Source: Pyralis farinalis (taxonomy: Eukaryota > Arthropoda > Insecta > Lepidoptera > Pyralidae). From it: a DNA stretch of 64,000 nucleotides. The DNA lies in contig OX382277.1 in assembly GCA_947507595.1 (NCBI GenBank), forward strand, positions 29,435,198-29,499,197, in the 5' to 3' direction. Positions 31,649-42,208 of the stretch are shown here, in pieces (positions within the stretch are counted from its first letter, which is position 1; each line of letters begins with the position of its first letter). The notes under the pieces are model-generated. The model saw only the letters and a list, made by a program, of their open reading frames with translations, had not been told where the DNA came from and ran no database searches. A program made the translations under genes and the position numbers.

Positions 31649-32424
31649 ATAAACCCTAGCCTGATTTATAAACAGGACCCATAGGCTGCGGCGTCTCACA
31701 CTACGGACTCTATGATTCGTCTAGTCTAATCTTAGCCGTGTACTTGATATTGTTTAAGACTTACAAGTAGTAGTTTGAACGTCTAGTTTTATTTTTGTCA
31801 CTTGAACTCAAGGTATTACCGCGTCCGCCGCCTGCCAAAAATAACAGTCAGATATGATAGTTATGACAGGTGACCGTCCCTCTTCTGCAATAACCCAGTA
31901 CCAATAATCCCTCCAGCCCTCATTACAATAGACTAATAATTTCCTACACATTCGCAATAGTCCCAATACCTGCCGTGACCTGCTCATAGCTGAGCCACCG
32001 AGCTCGTCAAAAGTATTTTTTCAATTCAGACTAGTAGTTCTTCGTCGAGATTTTTATATAGTACATTAGTATAGACTAATCTCCTTCGTCCGTGTGGATA
32101 ATGGAAATTTGTTTCATAATTTCATAAATTTTATTTTTTCCCGCCAAACTTTAATTCTTTTTGTAAAATAAAAGTAGCCTATGTAATCCTTATGACATTA
32201 GCTTTTCTGAGATTAGCTGAACAAACAGACCAAAATATTATTTAAATTTGTTTTTTGTATAAATATAAGTACCGTGTATTGTGTAAGACTTTGTTTTTTT
32301 TTCACATTTCAAACAGATACTTTAACGTGTATTTATTATATATATGTATAGATAAATGTTTCAGTTCTTGATATCTGCATATTCATGTAACTGCAGCTAT
32401 TTCTGAGATTATTGATGTATAATT
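31649..32424. other. Spacer with one SINE head scrap
   Basis: 31985-32018 is an antisense head scrap (CTGAGCCACCGAGCTCGTCA). Otherwise AT-rich and unassigned. Confidence 0.5.
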
Positions 32425-32690
32425 TGACGAGCTCGGTGGCGCAGTGGTGAAACGCGCTGTTACTCTACTTTGACACCTACGCTCGTGGGTTCGATTCCCA
32501 CACAGTACAAACATTTGTGTGCATGAATATGTCTGTTTGTATTGGTCTGGGTATTTTCTATGTATAATAAGTATGTATTTACAAAAAAAAATGTATTTAC
32601 GTATGTTTATCAGTTGTCTAGTAGCCATAACACAAGCTTTGCTTACTTTGGTGGCGCTGTGTAATTATGTGTAAAATATGTATTTATTTA
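32425..32690 (+). mobile_element. SINE-B, full length
   Basis: GACGAGCTCGGTGGCGCAGT with perfect A-box and B-box (GGGTTCGATTCCC) matches, and body CAGTTGTCTAGTAGCCATAA. The antisense 32383-32628 frame is not a gene. Confidence 0.85.
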
Positions 32691-32919
32691 TTTATAATTA
32701 TTGTCTCTAAAACTAGCTAAAAATATTTTTGTATGTCTTTTTATTTTATACATACAAACCTAGTCACATAGTTCGGACATAGAATTTAAATGCGTTGCCA
32801 AATACAAACTCCCATACAAACTGATTGCCCGAACTGTTAAAACTGAGTGAGAAAAATATTTTCATAACTTTTGTCCATTTTTCATTGGTCTGATGTTCGG
32901 TTTTATGATGAGTTAAATT

Positions 32920-33104
32920 TTTTTTGTACGACGTCGGTAGGCAACCAAGTGTTTGACTCGCTTGGTGTAGTTGCCGTAGCATATTACCACTTGTAATACA
33001 GGAACTAAGCTTACTGGTAATCTCAATAAGTCGCAGGAACACGGCAATCCTTCAGGGAGTTGTTATTTTGTTGCGGTTTTTGTGAGGTGGAGGGACTTAG
33101 ACAG
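32920..33104 (-). mobile_element. SINE-A, diverged
   Basis: TTTTTTTTGTACGACGTCGG to GCGGTTTTTGTGAGGTGGAG. Confidence 0.6.
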
Positions 33105-33245
33105 TTTGTCGACACGACTCCCATCTATCGACAACAGCCGAGATCGGTGGCTTAACGTGCCCTCCTGGACACGAAGTAATTTGAGACGACTGACGCGTCC
33201 ATTCATCTATAGACGGGCTGAGGTCTACGCTGCTTGACTTAGGTG
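33105..33245 (-). repeat. Dispersed repeat piece (21.2 kb family)
   Basis: CCATCTATCGACAACAGCCG, GGTGGCTTAACGTGCCCTCC and CATCTATAGACGGGCTGAGG. Confidence 0.65.
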
Positions 33246-33246
33246 T

Positions 33247-33490
33247 ACATCTTCTTCTTACCGTCGTCTCTTTTCCTAATCCATTAGGTTTGACGTGGTT
33301 CACTACCTAAGTCTATTTGGTGAAGATACCGATTTTAACATGAAGCGACTGTCATCAGATATCCACAATCCAGAAGGAAAGCCAGACCTTTCTTAGTCTA
33401 GGTCACATGTTTTTCGAAATATAATTTCTTGGACGCGCGGGTTTCGTTACGTTTTTACCGCCGATTCAGTGATAATTACAAATATGTATG
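33247..33490 (-). mobile_element. SINE-C, headless
   Basis: TTCTTCTTACCGTCGTCTCT to CCGATTCAGTGATAATTACA. Confidence 0.75.
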
Positions 33491-33780
33491 CAACTTGATC
33501 TAACCTGCTTTGTGTGCTTCCGCCACCAATTAGTTCATGCGCCTAGCGCCGGCCGGCACCCAGCCACTACTGTTAGTAAGTGCAACATGCCGACGCTGCC
33601 ATGGCTGCTCCGGTAGTCTCTGCCTCGGCTGCTGCGGTCGTCCGCCATCTGGAACAGAATACGCATGCCCCCACCACCACCGTCGCTGCCACGACTGGCC
33701 TGGTCGTCGCTGCGACACGTGTTTCGCCTCTCCACGAGGCATCATCAGGCGTTGTAGACGTTAATCGTAAAAATACACAA
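33491..33780 (-). mobile_element. TIR-M, long copy
   Basis: TTGATCTAACCTGCTTTGTG end, GC-rich interior (CCGGTAGTCTCTGCCTCGGC), and far end TTGTAGACGTTAATCGTA. Here the hairpin motif is intact (antisense CTGATGATGCCTCGTGGAGA, GGCGAAACACGTGTCG). Confidence 0.7.
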
Positions 33781-33817
33781 CAATACTAATATGTATACAT
33801 ATAATATAATACATATT

Positions 33818-34040
33818 GTCTTAGGTTTTCGCGATTGTTACACATTGAATTAAACAATTTTTAACGGAAGCATCGCGTGTTTTATTTATTTTGTTGAACC
33901 TGACGTTTCGAACGGTTTGCGTCCATGGTCGTCTTCTTCTTAGTCTTCCTGCAACCACGGACGCTGCAAAGCGTTCGAAACGTCAGGTTCAACAAAATAA
34001 ATAAAATACGCGATACTTCCGTTAAAAATTATTTAATTCA
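33818..34040. mobile_element. PAL palindromic element, copy 1
   Basis: Arms of ~95 bp (TTTTTAACGGAAGCATCGCG ... CCTGACGTTTCGAACG and reverse complement) around a ~25-bp centre. The left end has 30 bp (GTCTTAGGTTTTCGCGATTG ...) absent from the right. Flanked by ATAATACATATT at 33806-33817 and 34041-34052, though the surroundings are AT-rich. Confidence 0.8.
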
Positions 34041-34090
34041 ATAATACATATTATATGTATTATATATACATATAATATGTATATGTATTG

Positions 34091-34345
34091 ACGAGTTCGG
34101 TGGCACAGTGGTGGAACGCACTGTTACGCTACTTTGACACCAACGCTCGTGGGTTCGATTCCTACATAGTACAAACATTTGTGTGCATGAATTGGTCTGG
34201 GTATTTTCTTATATAATGTATGTATTTATAAAAAAAATTGTATTTACGTATGTTTATCAGTTGTCTAGTACCCATAACACAAGCTTCGCTTACTTTGGGG
34301 CTAGATGGCGCTGTGTAATTTGTGCGACAATATTTATTATTTTAT
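34091..34345 (+). mobile_element. SINE-B, near full length
   Basis: GACGAGTTCGGTGGCACAGT head, B box GGGTTCGATTCC, and body GGGGCTAGATGGCGCTGTGT. Confidence 0.8.
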
Positions 34346-34564
34346 TTATGTATATAAATCTGAAAATTCCAGGTGATCAGCTGCTCAACCAGGCGGTCCT
34401 TTTTCCACTGGCCTATCACTGCTTACGTGTACATCGAGTTCTTTATATATTCATTGGTACAGTAATTTAATGAGTTTACCGAAATTTAAACGTAAAAATA
34501 TGTTGCGAAACTAATTTTCATCTCGTACAAAGATATCTTGTCCCTGGGGAAGAACGTAAGCTTT

Positions 34565-34908
34565 GACTTAGGTTTTCGCGATTGTTACACATTGAATTAA
34601 ACAATTTTTAACGGAAGTATCGCGTGTTTTATTTATACTGTTGAACCTGACGTTTCGAACGCTTTGCAGCATCCGTGGTCGCAGGAAGACTAAGGTGACA
34701 TTTGTCTTACATTGGTTATTCAATTATTACATCTACCGACATGGATAAATTAATTATATATATATATGTTTTGTGTGAATCGGAACAATGTAAGACAAAT
34801 GTCACCTTAGTTTTCCTGCGACCACGGATGCTGCAAACCATTCGAAACGTCAGGTTCAACAAAATAAATAAAACACGCGATACTTCCGTTAAAAATTGTT
34901 TAATTCAA
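34565..34908. mobile_element. PAL palindromic element, copy 2
   Basis: Target duplication AACGTAAGCTTT at 34553-34564 and 34909-34920. Arms of ~125 bp extend inward through GGTGACATTTGTCTTACATT and its complement to an AT-rich centre of ~65 bp. The 34702-34989 frame is incidental. Confidence 0.9.
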
Positions 34909-35000
34909 AACGTAAGCTTTCATCAAACCACAAGCGAGCGGAGTAGCTTTACCGGCGTCGTATATGATATGGGTTTAGTAATTTCGTAGTCAGTTCTATA

Positions 35001-35072
35001 AGCAGAGTGGCGCAGTGGAAGCGTGCTGGGCCCATAACCCAGAGGTCCGTGGATCGAAACCACGCTCTGCTA
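35001..35072 (+). tRNA. tRNA-iMet: Initiator tRNA-Met (CAT)
   Basis: 72-nt gene. Acceptor AGCAGAG (35001-35007) pairs with CTCTGCT (35065-35071). A box TGGCGCAGTGG, anticodon CAT at 35033-35035 in CCCATAACC, B box GGATCGAAACC, which keeps the eukaryotic initiator T-loop (ATCGAAA). The A1-T72 pair and GGG/CCC anticodon-stem pairs are initiator identity marks. A T-run at 35077-35081 should terminate Pol III. No intron. Unlike the SINE heads it folds completely and has no body behind it. Confidence 0.97.
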
Positions 35073-35076
35073 TATA

Positions 35077-35081
35077 TTTTT
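35077..35081 (+). terminator. Pol III T-run of tRNA-iMet
   Basis: Five T residues directly after the tRNA 3' end. Confidence 0.7.
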
Positions 35082-35440
35082 CGCTCTTTTGAGGATATAT
35101 ATATTTTCTTCTCTTTGTCTTTTATTTCGATTTGTATAAACTATATGTTACAAATTTTTTTACGATAACTTTGTGGCAACCCTACTTACATTATTCCATT
35201 GGCATTATTTAGAGAAAATACACGACGTTAGTACCATTGAAATGTTATAATTTAAAAAATAAATTACAAAATGTGTGGCATTTTAAATAAATTTAACGAG
35301 TAATCGACTTATAGCGCCCACGCTTTTGATATGTAAAGTTAAAAAATACCGTGCAAGAGCTGGAGCAGCAAGAGAGAGAGACAGGCGTCTTTTTTGACGT
35401 CAGCGGAGCATGATCGTATTTACATGAAATGCTTGTAATA
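35082..35440. other. AT-rich spacer
   Basis: Nothing recognised; short GACGTC palindrome near 35395. Confidence 0.5.
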
Positions 35441-35690
35441 ATTTGATCTAACCTGCTTTATGTGCTTCCGCCATCAATTAGTTCATGCGGCCTAGCGCCG
35501 GCCGGCACCCATCCACTACTGTTAGTAAGTGCAACATGCCGACGCTGCCATGGCTGCTCCGGTAGTCTCTGCCTCGGCTGCTGTCGTCCGCCATCTGGAA
35601 CAGAATCCGCATGCCCCCACCACCATCGTCGCTGCCACGACTGGCCTGGTCGTCGATGCAGCCATGGCATCCATCAGCATGTACCTTATA
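35441..35690 (-). mobile_element. TIR-M, truncated copy
   Basis: TTGATCTAACCTGCTTTATG end and GC-rich interior closely matching 33.5 kb; breaks off near GGCCTGGTCGTCGATGCAGC. The frames on both strands here are low-complexity artefacts. Confidence 0.7.
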
Positions 35691-36302
35691 CTGTTTTTTT
35701 TTTTGCTTTTACAAGGAAAGCTCGTACACACCGCTCTACTTCTACGAAATGGGTTGAGCTTGCAGGCCATGTTGTCTTTGGCTCCTAAGATGTAAGGGAG
35801 TCACATGCTTATGTTAACCACATATATCTTATTTTGCTTCTGAATGCAGAGATCCGTATTCCAAGCTTGTTTTTGTTAATTTTATACAACGTTTTTAATC
35901 AAACGCATAGTTTTAATCTGCTTTGTTCCCTGACCTTTGCGCCTTAACGTAACATTGTCTATGAACACAGATGAAACAAATACCTGACAATGCAATTACA
36001 AACGGCATTCAAATAGCGATCGGCGAATTCAATTAGAGTTCACTGGGTGCAACAAAGGTGGACCTAAGTGGAACGTACCTCGTTTCCGTTACCATCTTAA
36101 ATTGGATTCGTTTCATCGCCTTTTTCTCTTTGTGAACCAAATTTAGTATTGATAGTACGTTTCCGGGTCGTTAGTCGGCGAAGCGATGGACTGCTTATTA
36201 CGGCTGCTTAAGGAAGTCCGGATTTTAATTAGAATATTTTATATTTGCAGTGAAGTGGTGTAAATATAGTTGGTCATAACGCAGTTTGTCTAACACGTTA
36301 TA
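35691..36302. other. Unassigned spacer
   Basis: Poly-T tract at 35695-35705, otherwise mixed sequence without signature. Confidence 0.5.
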
Positions 36303-36722
36303 AGAGAGGTAGGGCGCATCAGTGCAGCCTGTTTGGGGATGTACCTCCACCACACAGAAAACCGCGGCCAAATAACAGCTCTCTAGAGGGTTGTTGTGTT
36401 CTTGCGTATGAGTGAGGTCACCAGTAAGCTCCTAAGGAGTTGCTGTGTAAGCAGCAGAGGAGGCATCGCGCGAGTGATATATGTTACAAGCATTAATAGG
36501 CTAAGGTAACTGCTTTACATCAGGTATGCTTGTATGCCTCCCTGTAGTAAATATATGTACCTATATGGCTAAAACTGGTCGTTTTAGCCATATACATATA
36601 TTTACTAATACATAAAACAGAAAAGTTTCTTTGAAGGTTTGAGTGATAATTAATATATCGCAAGCGTTAATAAGCTACGGTATCCGCTTTACATCAGTTG
36701 GGCTTGCTCCTGACGTAGATTA
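36303..36722 (+). mobile_element. SINE-A and a second SINE-A tail
   Basis: 36303-36549 has body and tail. 36643-36722 repeats the last ~80 bp (ATATATCGCAAGCGTTAATA). A ~19-bp inverted pair, ATATATGTA...GGCTAAAAC and GTTTTAGCCATATACATATA, lies near 36551-36605. Confidence 0.65.
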
Positions 36723-36804
36723 ATAAACAAAAATAAAAACGTGCCGACAGAAATGTGATATGCCAGATGTGATTGTACAGTTTATTAAAATTATAACAAT
36801 ACAT

Positions 36805-37130
36805 TATCAAATTAGTGATGTGTTCAAAAGAGCTAAATCAAGCATCACACAAGCACCCAAAACGGTTGCTGTGTTCCATAGTCTCTGCCTTTTTTTTTTT
36901 TTTTTTTTTTTTTTGTGACGCGGGGAAAAATGCGTTACGCACACCACCGGTGCCTGGGTGGCCTCCGGTGGTAGTGTGGGACTCCCCGTCGGCTGTCCGA
37001 CGGTATACCCACTAAACGACCCCGCGAAATGCCATCGGCCGCGTTGGTGTGGTGCCCCGGATCTGTCAGCAACAGGGCACTCCATAGTCTCTGCCTACCC
37101 CAATGGAAAACAGGCGTGATGATATGTAAG
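36805..37130 (+). mobile_element. RTE LINE 3' fragment with nested insertion
   Basis: Sequence up to 36890 continues at 37097 as CCCCAATGGAAAACAGGCGT, the RTE end of the diverged subfamily; interrupted at the TCCATAGTCTCTGCCT target. Confidence 0.75.
36891..37080 (-). mobile_element. Poly(A) retroelement 3' end, 16-bp target duplication
   Basis: TCCATAGTCTCTGCCT at 36875-36890 and 37081-37096. A T-run of ~24 is the inverted poly(A) tail. The body is GC-rich (GGGGTCGTTTAGTGGGTATA on the element strand), typical of a LINE 3' UTR. The antisense 36807-37085 frame has no domain. Confidence 0.9.
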
Positions 37131-37174
37131 TATGCAAAACATTTTTTTTTCCAGAGAGAGAATATCCGTTAAAA

Positions 37175-37412
37175 GATAACGCTTGTAGATCAAGTTCGCA
37201 ATGAAGATGTAAGAAAGACAGTTGGTTCGAAAAGGAGTATTGCTATTAAGATTAAAAAAGCCATGCTCCCTTGGTACGGACGTGTAGGAAAGATCGGATG
37301 GCGAAACAGTAGAACGTGAAAGCAGAAGTGTGTAGGATCCAAGGAAGGCCAAGACTTTCCTACCCATGACCAAATTGGTTGTTGTTGTCAGGAGGTGGTG
37401 GTGTCGTCAGGT
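37175..37412 (+). mobile_element. RTE ORF2 fragment
   Basis: GTTCGCAATGAAGATGTAAG ... GAAGGCCAAGACTTTCCTAC, CCATGACCAAATTGG. Frameshifted. Confidence 0.7.
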
Positions 37413-37416
37413 ACGT

Positions 37417-37665
37417 CGACGAGCTTGGTGGCTAAGTCGTGAAGTGATGTCTGGGGAAGTACTTCCACCTCATAGAAAACGGCTGGCAAATAACAACTTC
37501 CTAGAGGGTTGTTGTGTCTGCGTGTGAGTGAGGTTACCAATCTGCTCCCAAGGAGCTGCTGTGTAAGCAGCAGGGGATGCATCGCGCGAGTGATACTTTA
37601 ATTGTGATTGATGCGTGAATAGGCTGCGATAGCCGCTTTGCATCAGGTGGGCCGTATGTATATGG
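37417..37665 (+). mobile_element. SINE-A, internally deleted head
   Basis: GACGAGCTTGGTGGCTAAGT jumps directly to GTCTGGGGAAGTACTTCCAC, so the B box and linker are deleted. Confidence 0.7.
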
Positions 37666-37676
37666 TATATCAATAG

Positions 37677-37790
37677 CACCTAAAACCGAAGAGCATCCAT
37701 GAGGCGAGAGAAGTATGTTTGGATCGGTGCACCTGGCATTCCACTGCCTACCTCAGTGGGAAACAGGCGTGATGACATGCATGTATAATA
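37677..37790 (+). mobile_element. RTE 3' stub, diverged subfamily
   Basis: CCGAAGAGCATCCATGAGGC ... TGGGAAACAGGCGTGATGAC. Confidence 0.7.
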
Positions 37791-38124
37791 TACTACTACA
37801 TTCTAATCTATTTCGTTGGATTATTTTACAAATGCAGAAAATATTAGTAAAATACAGTTTGACAAAACCAAATATGTGTTCGTGCATGTATAAGAGAAAA
37901 TTTGAATCAAACATGTAAATTTGTAAATCATCTTCGTCACATGCAATTTCATTAATCAAATTTGCGAGAAAGTAGTGAAAAATTGATGAAACTTTGCACA
38001 CAACGCATTCCGTTAATAAAACCTTCTTTGGTGAAAAAAGGCTTATCTAGTAAAGTTACGTATTCACCACGTTAGTAAAATTACAAAGAGATGTTAGTGA
38101 GCCAATCTTATTGCACATTATCTC
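37791..38124. other. AT-rich spacer
   Basis: Nothing recognised. Confidence 0.5.
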
Positions 38125-38690
38125 ACGAGCTCTGTGGCTCAGTCGTGAAAGACGCGACATTGACACCAACGCTCGTGGGTTCGATTCCCGCACAAGGCAA
38201 ACACTTGTGTGCATGAACATGTCTGTTTGTCTTGGTCTGGATGTTTAAAGAAAGGTAGGTCGCATCAAAACAGCCCGTCTGGGGAAGTACCTACACCTCA
38301 CAGAAAACCGCAGCCAAATAACAACCTCTATTCGACGTCAACGTCTGGAGACGCTTGCGATATTATGAAATATCACCCTTGCTGACAATACAGCTATTCC
38401 GTAGGAGATTACTGGTGACCTCACTCACTCCCAGGAACACAACGACCCTCCAGGGAATTGTTATTTGACCGCGGATTTCTATCAGATGGAGGTACGACGC
38501 ATCTAAGCAGTCAGCAGCAGATACGCCCTACCTCTCTTAAAAACCCACCAAGTGACCTCTCTTAAAACGTTCAGACCAAAACAAACAGACATGTTCATGC
38601 ACACAAATGTTTGTCCTGTGTGGGAATCGAATCCACGAGCGTTGGTATTACTGTAATGTTACTACTCCACTGTGCCACCGAGTTTTGACT
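38125..38690. mobile_element. Two SINE-A copies, heads outward
   Basis: 38125-38325 sense (head, B box GGGTTCGATTCCC, half of the body). 38326-38690 antisense to head GTGCCACCGAG. The body scrap ACCTCTCTTAAAA is duplicated near 38530-38565 in the antisense copy. Confidence 0.75.
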
Positions 38691-38717
38691 GTGACTAAAG
38701 TATATCTTTATAATATA

Positions 38718-38892
38718 CTAGCTGCTGCCCGCAGCTCCGCCTGCGTGGAGTAAAATAACGCAGCCTATGTGTTAATCCAGATCATAATCTATCTACGTGC
38801 CAAATTTCATTCAAATCCGTTCAGCCGTTTAAGCGTGAAAGAGCAACAAACATCCATACATACAAACTTTCGCATTTATAATATTAGTAGGA
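38718..38892 (-). mobile_element. Small non-autonomous Helitron
   Basis: On the minus strand begins TCCTACTAATATTATAAATG and ends with CTAG after a GC-rich hairpin zone (GCGGAGCTGCGGGCAGCAG). Flanks are A and T, as expected for Helitron insertion between A and T. 175 bp; sister copy at 60.9 kb. Confidence 0.85.
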
Positions 38893-39285
38893 TTTGCTAT
38901 TTATTGCGATATAATTGTGAACAAATATATTTAACGATGTAGCTATAAAAAAGTTTATTTCAATTCTGTGTTTTGGCTTTCGGCCAGTGATTTTTAACCT
39001 ATTTATCGTCGAGGAAATCGCGTGGAGAGTTAAGTTGAAGGCTAATGTCTAGCAAATTGGCGACGAATCAGAAATTATATCTAGTTCTAGATTTTTCTGA
39101 CGCCAAGACGAAGCTGCGAGGTATCACTTGGCATAATTTTTACGTACGAAGTGTACATCTACCAACTGGTGTTTATTTAAATTTTAAATGTCTCACTACG
39201 TATGGTTTCGTGTACAAATAAAATAAAATACGGCGCTCTCCATTTCGAATATATATTTCATAATTCCGAATTTCTAAAAGAAGTG
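38893..39285. other. Unassigned spacer
   Basis: Mixed sequence, nothing recognised. Confidence 0.5.
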
Positions 39286-39630
39286 GTAGCCCAGTGGATA
39301 AGGAACCAACCTTTTGAGCAACCGGTACCCGGTTCAAATTCTGGCTTATATCACTAAATTCGTCTTTTCGGATTTATGTACATATTTGTAATTATCACTT
39401 GCCCGGCGGTGAAGAAAAACATCGTGAGGAAACCCGCACGTCCAAGAAAATATATTTCTATAGACATGTGACCTAACCTAAGAAAGGTCTAGTTTTGTCT
39501 CTGGGTTGTGGAGGTCGATGGCAGTCGTCATGTCAAAATCAGTGCCTTCTCCAAATCTTCAGGCTTGAGTAGTAGCGGACCGCGCCAATCCTAATAGATT
39601 ACGAAACGGCATAACGCTAAGAAGAAGAAA
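39286..39630 (+). mobile_element. SINE-C, best full-length copy
   Basis: Head GGTAGCCCAGTGGATAAGGA (A box) and CCGGTTCAAATTCTGGC (B box). Body ATCACTTGCCCGGCGGTGAA, GGAAACCCGCACGTCCAAG. End AACGGCATAACGCTAAGAAG, AAG. Serves as the family reference within this window. Confidence 0.85.
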
Positions 39631-39689
39631 CATTCATAATTCCGAACGACCCAAGTAATCAGTAATTTATATATATAATATATATAACC

Positions 39690-39975
39690 TATAGAAATTT
39701 TATTATACGCCACAGTAATATAATAGAAACCATCACAATCTGATTGAAGGTAAAAAAAATATTATTTGTTAGTAATTTATAATTATTAACCCCAAGATAG
39801 TAGGAATAATAATTTTGGTTTTTGGGGTTGCGTATCCAAAAGGCGCTAACGTAACGGTGCCAAATGTGTCCGCTGTCTATCAGCGGGATATATCTCATGA
39901 ACCGTAGTAGGTAGACAGTCGATATTTTTGTTGACTGTTTAAAAATTAAAATAAATTTGTCCATTAAAACAGTTT
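39690..39975 (-). repeat. R5-related, diverged
   Basis: ATATATCTCATGAACCGTAG, TAGGTAGACAG matches the R5 middle inverted; the ends are lost. Confidence 0.5.
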
Positions 39976-40526
39976 CGTTTTATGGAGAACTCTGTCTCGT
40001 AGTGGACACTATGGAATTCAATAAGAACTCAAAATTACTGTAAACTGGTTTAGAACTATTTATTAGCCAAAATTATGTGCACAGAAACAATGTGTGAATA
40101 CCGAACAACTAAGTAGTCCTTTTTATCACATACGTGTGAGGTATATTAATATAAAAAGCGCCTTCCAAGTTGTGTAGCAATATGTAAACAATATTAATCT
40201 GTATACAATTCTATCAGGCGCGAACAAACTCTATATAAGAAACGTGATTCTTATTTATATTTTTATGTAATTTTTAAGTTATCTATATTTATGTAAATTT
40301 TATGACTATCTATTATTAATTTATTACAAATATAACACAAGAGAGTTAGGGCACAGCGAAATAGCTCGCTGGGAATATTACTACACTTTTAACAGCAGGG
40401 GAGGCTTTGCAAGCGCTCATAGCTACGGCAACCAGTCTATTTTTGAATTAATTGTATTCAAAATATAACATAGAATCTTCATATAAATCTCAACATACAA
40501 TTTACATATTCTACATGTATATATTT
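39976..40526. other. AT-rich spacer
   Basis: Nothing recognised. Confidence 0.5.
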
Positions 40527-40955
40527 TTCATGTCGGTAGGCATACATAGGCTACGGTACATAATGGTATGTTATGTACCGTAGCCTATGTACGCTCTGTA
40601 TCTCTGCTGTTAGCACAGCAACTCCTTAGGAGCTTACTGGTAATATCACTCAATCGCATGAACACGGCGAACCTGAGACAACAGCACAGAGAGTTGTTAT
40701 TTGGTTTCCGCTTTCTATGAGGCCACCATATATATACACCAGGCCAGTGTAAGGAAGTCGTTGTTTCAAAGATTGCGTCTGCAAACGTTGAGCAGTCTAC
40801 ATTTATTTGCTTTAATGCGCCCGATCTCTCTTAAAAACATCTAGACCAAGAAAAACTGACATGCACACACAATGTTTGTCTTCTATGAGATTCGAACCCA
40901 CGAGCTCTGGTGCCAAAGTAGCGTTACTAACCACTGCGCCACCGAGCTCGTCAAA
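40527..40955 (-). mobile_element. SINE-A, full length, with internal hairpin
   Basis: Tail, body, linker and head (CACTGCGCCACCGAGCTCGT). 40543-40563 and 40571-40591 are a 21-bp perfect inverted repeat inside the tail. Confidence 0.85.
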
Positions 40956-41107
40956 TACAGAAAGGGGAATGCCCATTTTTTGTATGGAGTTTTGCTTCAA
41001 TATTTTTTTTTGTTGTGCACAAATGAAACCGGCTGCAATCTGTAGCTTCAACTATGTATTCGAATAAAAGTAACATTGTTTATAAATAGCTCCGGAATTA
41101 CGAGAAA

Positions 41108-41550
41108 ACCGGCCAACTACGAGTCGGACTCGCGCACGAAGGGTTCCGTACCTATATCATATCTATAAAAATTGCAAAAAAATCACGTTTGTTGTATGGG
41201 AGCCCCCCTTAAATATTTGTTTTATTTTAATTTAATTATTTATTTTTAAAGTGAATATATAACTAAATATTCTGTGAATATTTCAAGCGTCTACCTGTTG
41301 CCGTTATCAATATCGAGCAAAAACGAGGGAAAAAAATCACGTTAGTTGTATGGGAGGCCCCTTAAATATTTACTTTATTCTATTTTTTAGTATTTGTTGC
41401 TATAGCGACAACAGAAATACATCATCTGTGAAAATTTCAACTGTCTACCTATCACGGTTCGTGAGATACAGCCTGGTGACAGACGGACGGACGGACAGCG
41501 GAGTCTCAGTAATAGGGTTCCGTTTACCCTTTGCGTACGTAACCCTAAAA
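41108..41550 (+). repeat. R5 dispersed repeat, copy 3
   Basis: AACTACGAGTCGGACTCGCG to GTACGTAACCCTAAAAACG, with only ~3 GGAC units. Confidence 0.75.
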
Positions 41551-41999
41551 ACGATAATAAAATCTTAATTTTAGGTTATTTTTGTCCTATAATATCGCAT
41601 CGGTTGGATTATAGGTAGCTGCTATATATAATGTATTTGAGGCACAAATAAGTAAATAGTTTCATTGCATTCTCCTTTAATACTTTGTGTACTTCTATTT
41701 TCATCATCCCAGCCGCAAGGCGCACGTGTACTGCTGAACTTAGGCCGCATCAATAATGATCGCGGAGAAACTCGATCCCATCAGTTCTACGAGGTATATG
41801 GTCTGCCCGCTGCCACTCATTTTTGAAATGCTGGTAGATTAAAAAGGAGAGATTAAAGCTATGAAAATTTAACGTGTCTAAGTGCCTAATGGCAAATAAA
41901 GACTTTTTTATCTACAACTTTGAATACAATACAACACGTATCATTATTATTACCTAACTATGTTACATACTGTATAACAAGTTATGGTAATCTATCTAT
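41551..41999. other. Spacer with LINE-end scraps
   Basis: 41722-41760 (GTGTACTGCTGAACTTAGGC) resembles the BovB/RTE 3' end. 41888-41915 (GGCAAATAAAGACTTTTTT) resembles another LINE terminus. Confidence 0.45.
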
Positions 42000-42145
42000 C
42001 AAGTCCCTTGCAGCGTAGGTAGAGATTCGTGCGTTGCGTGCCTCGGTCCTTAAACACCCCACTCGCGTCTTTAACATAACTCTTTTCATGCCCGCTCGCC
42101 GGTTTCTACGGCTCCTGACATCACCTTCCGATAAAACACGGTCAA
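42000..42145 (-). mobile_element. RTE 3' fragment
   Basis: AGTCCCTTGCAGCGTAGGTA ... CACCTTCCGATAAAACACGG. Confidence 0.75.
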
Positions 42146-42208
42146 TATCACGTAATATAGTTTGTAATACTTGCTAATTAAGTTAAATATGTCAATACCT
42201 GTATTGTA

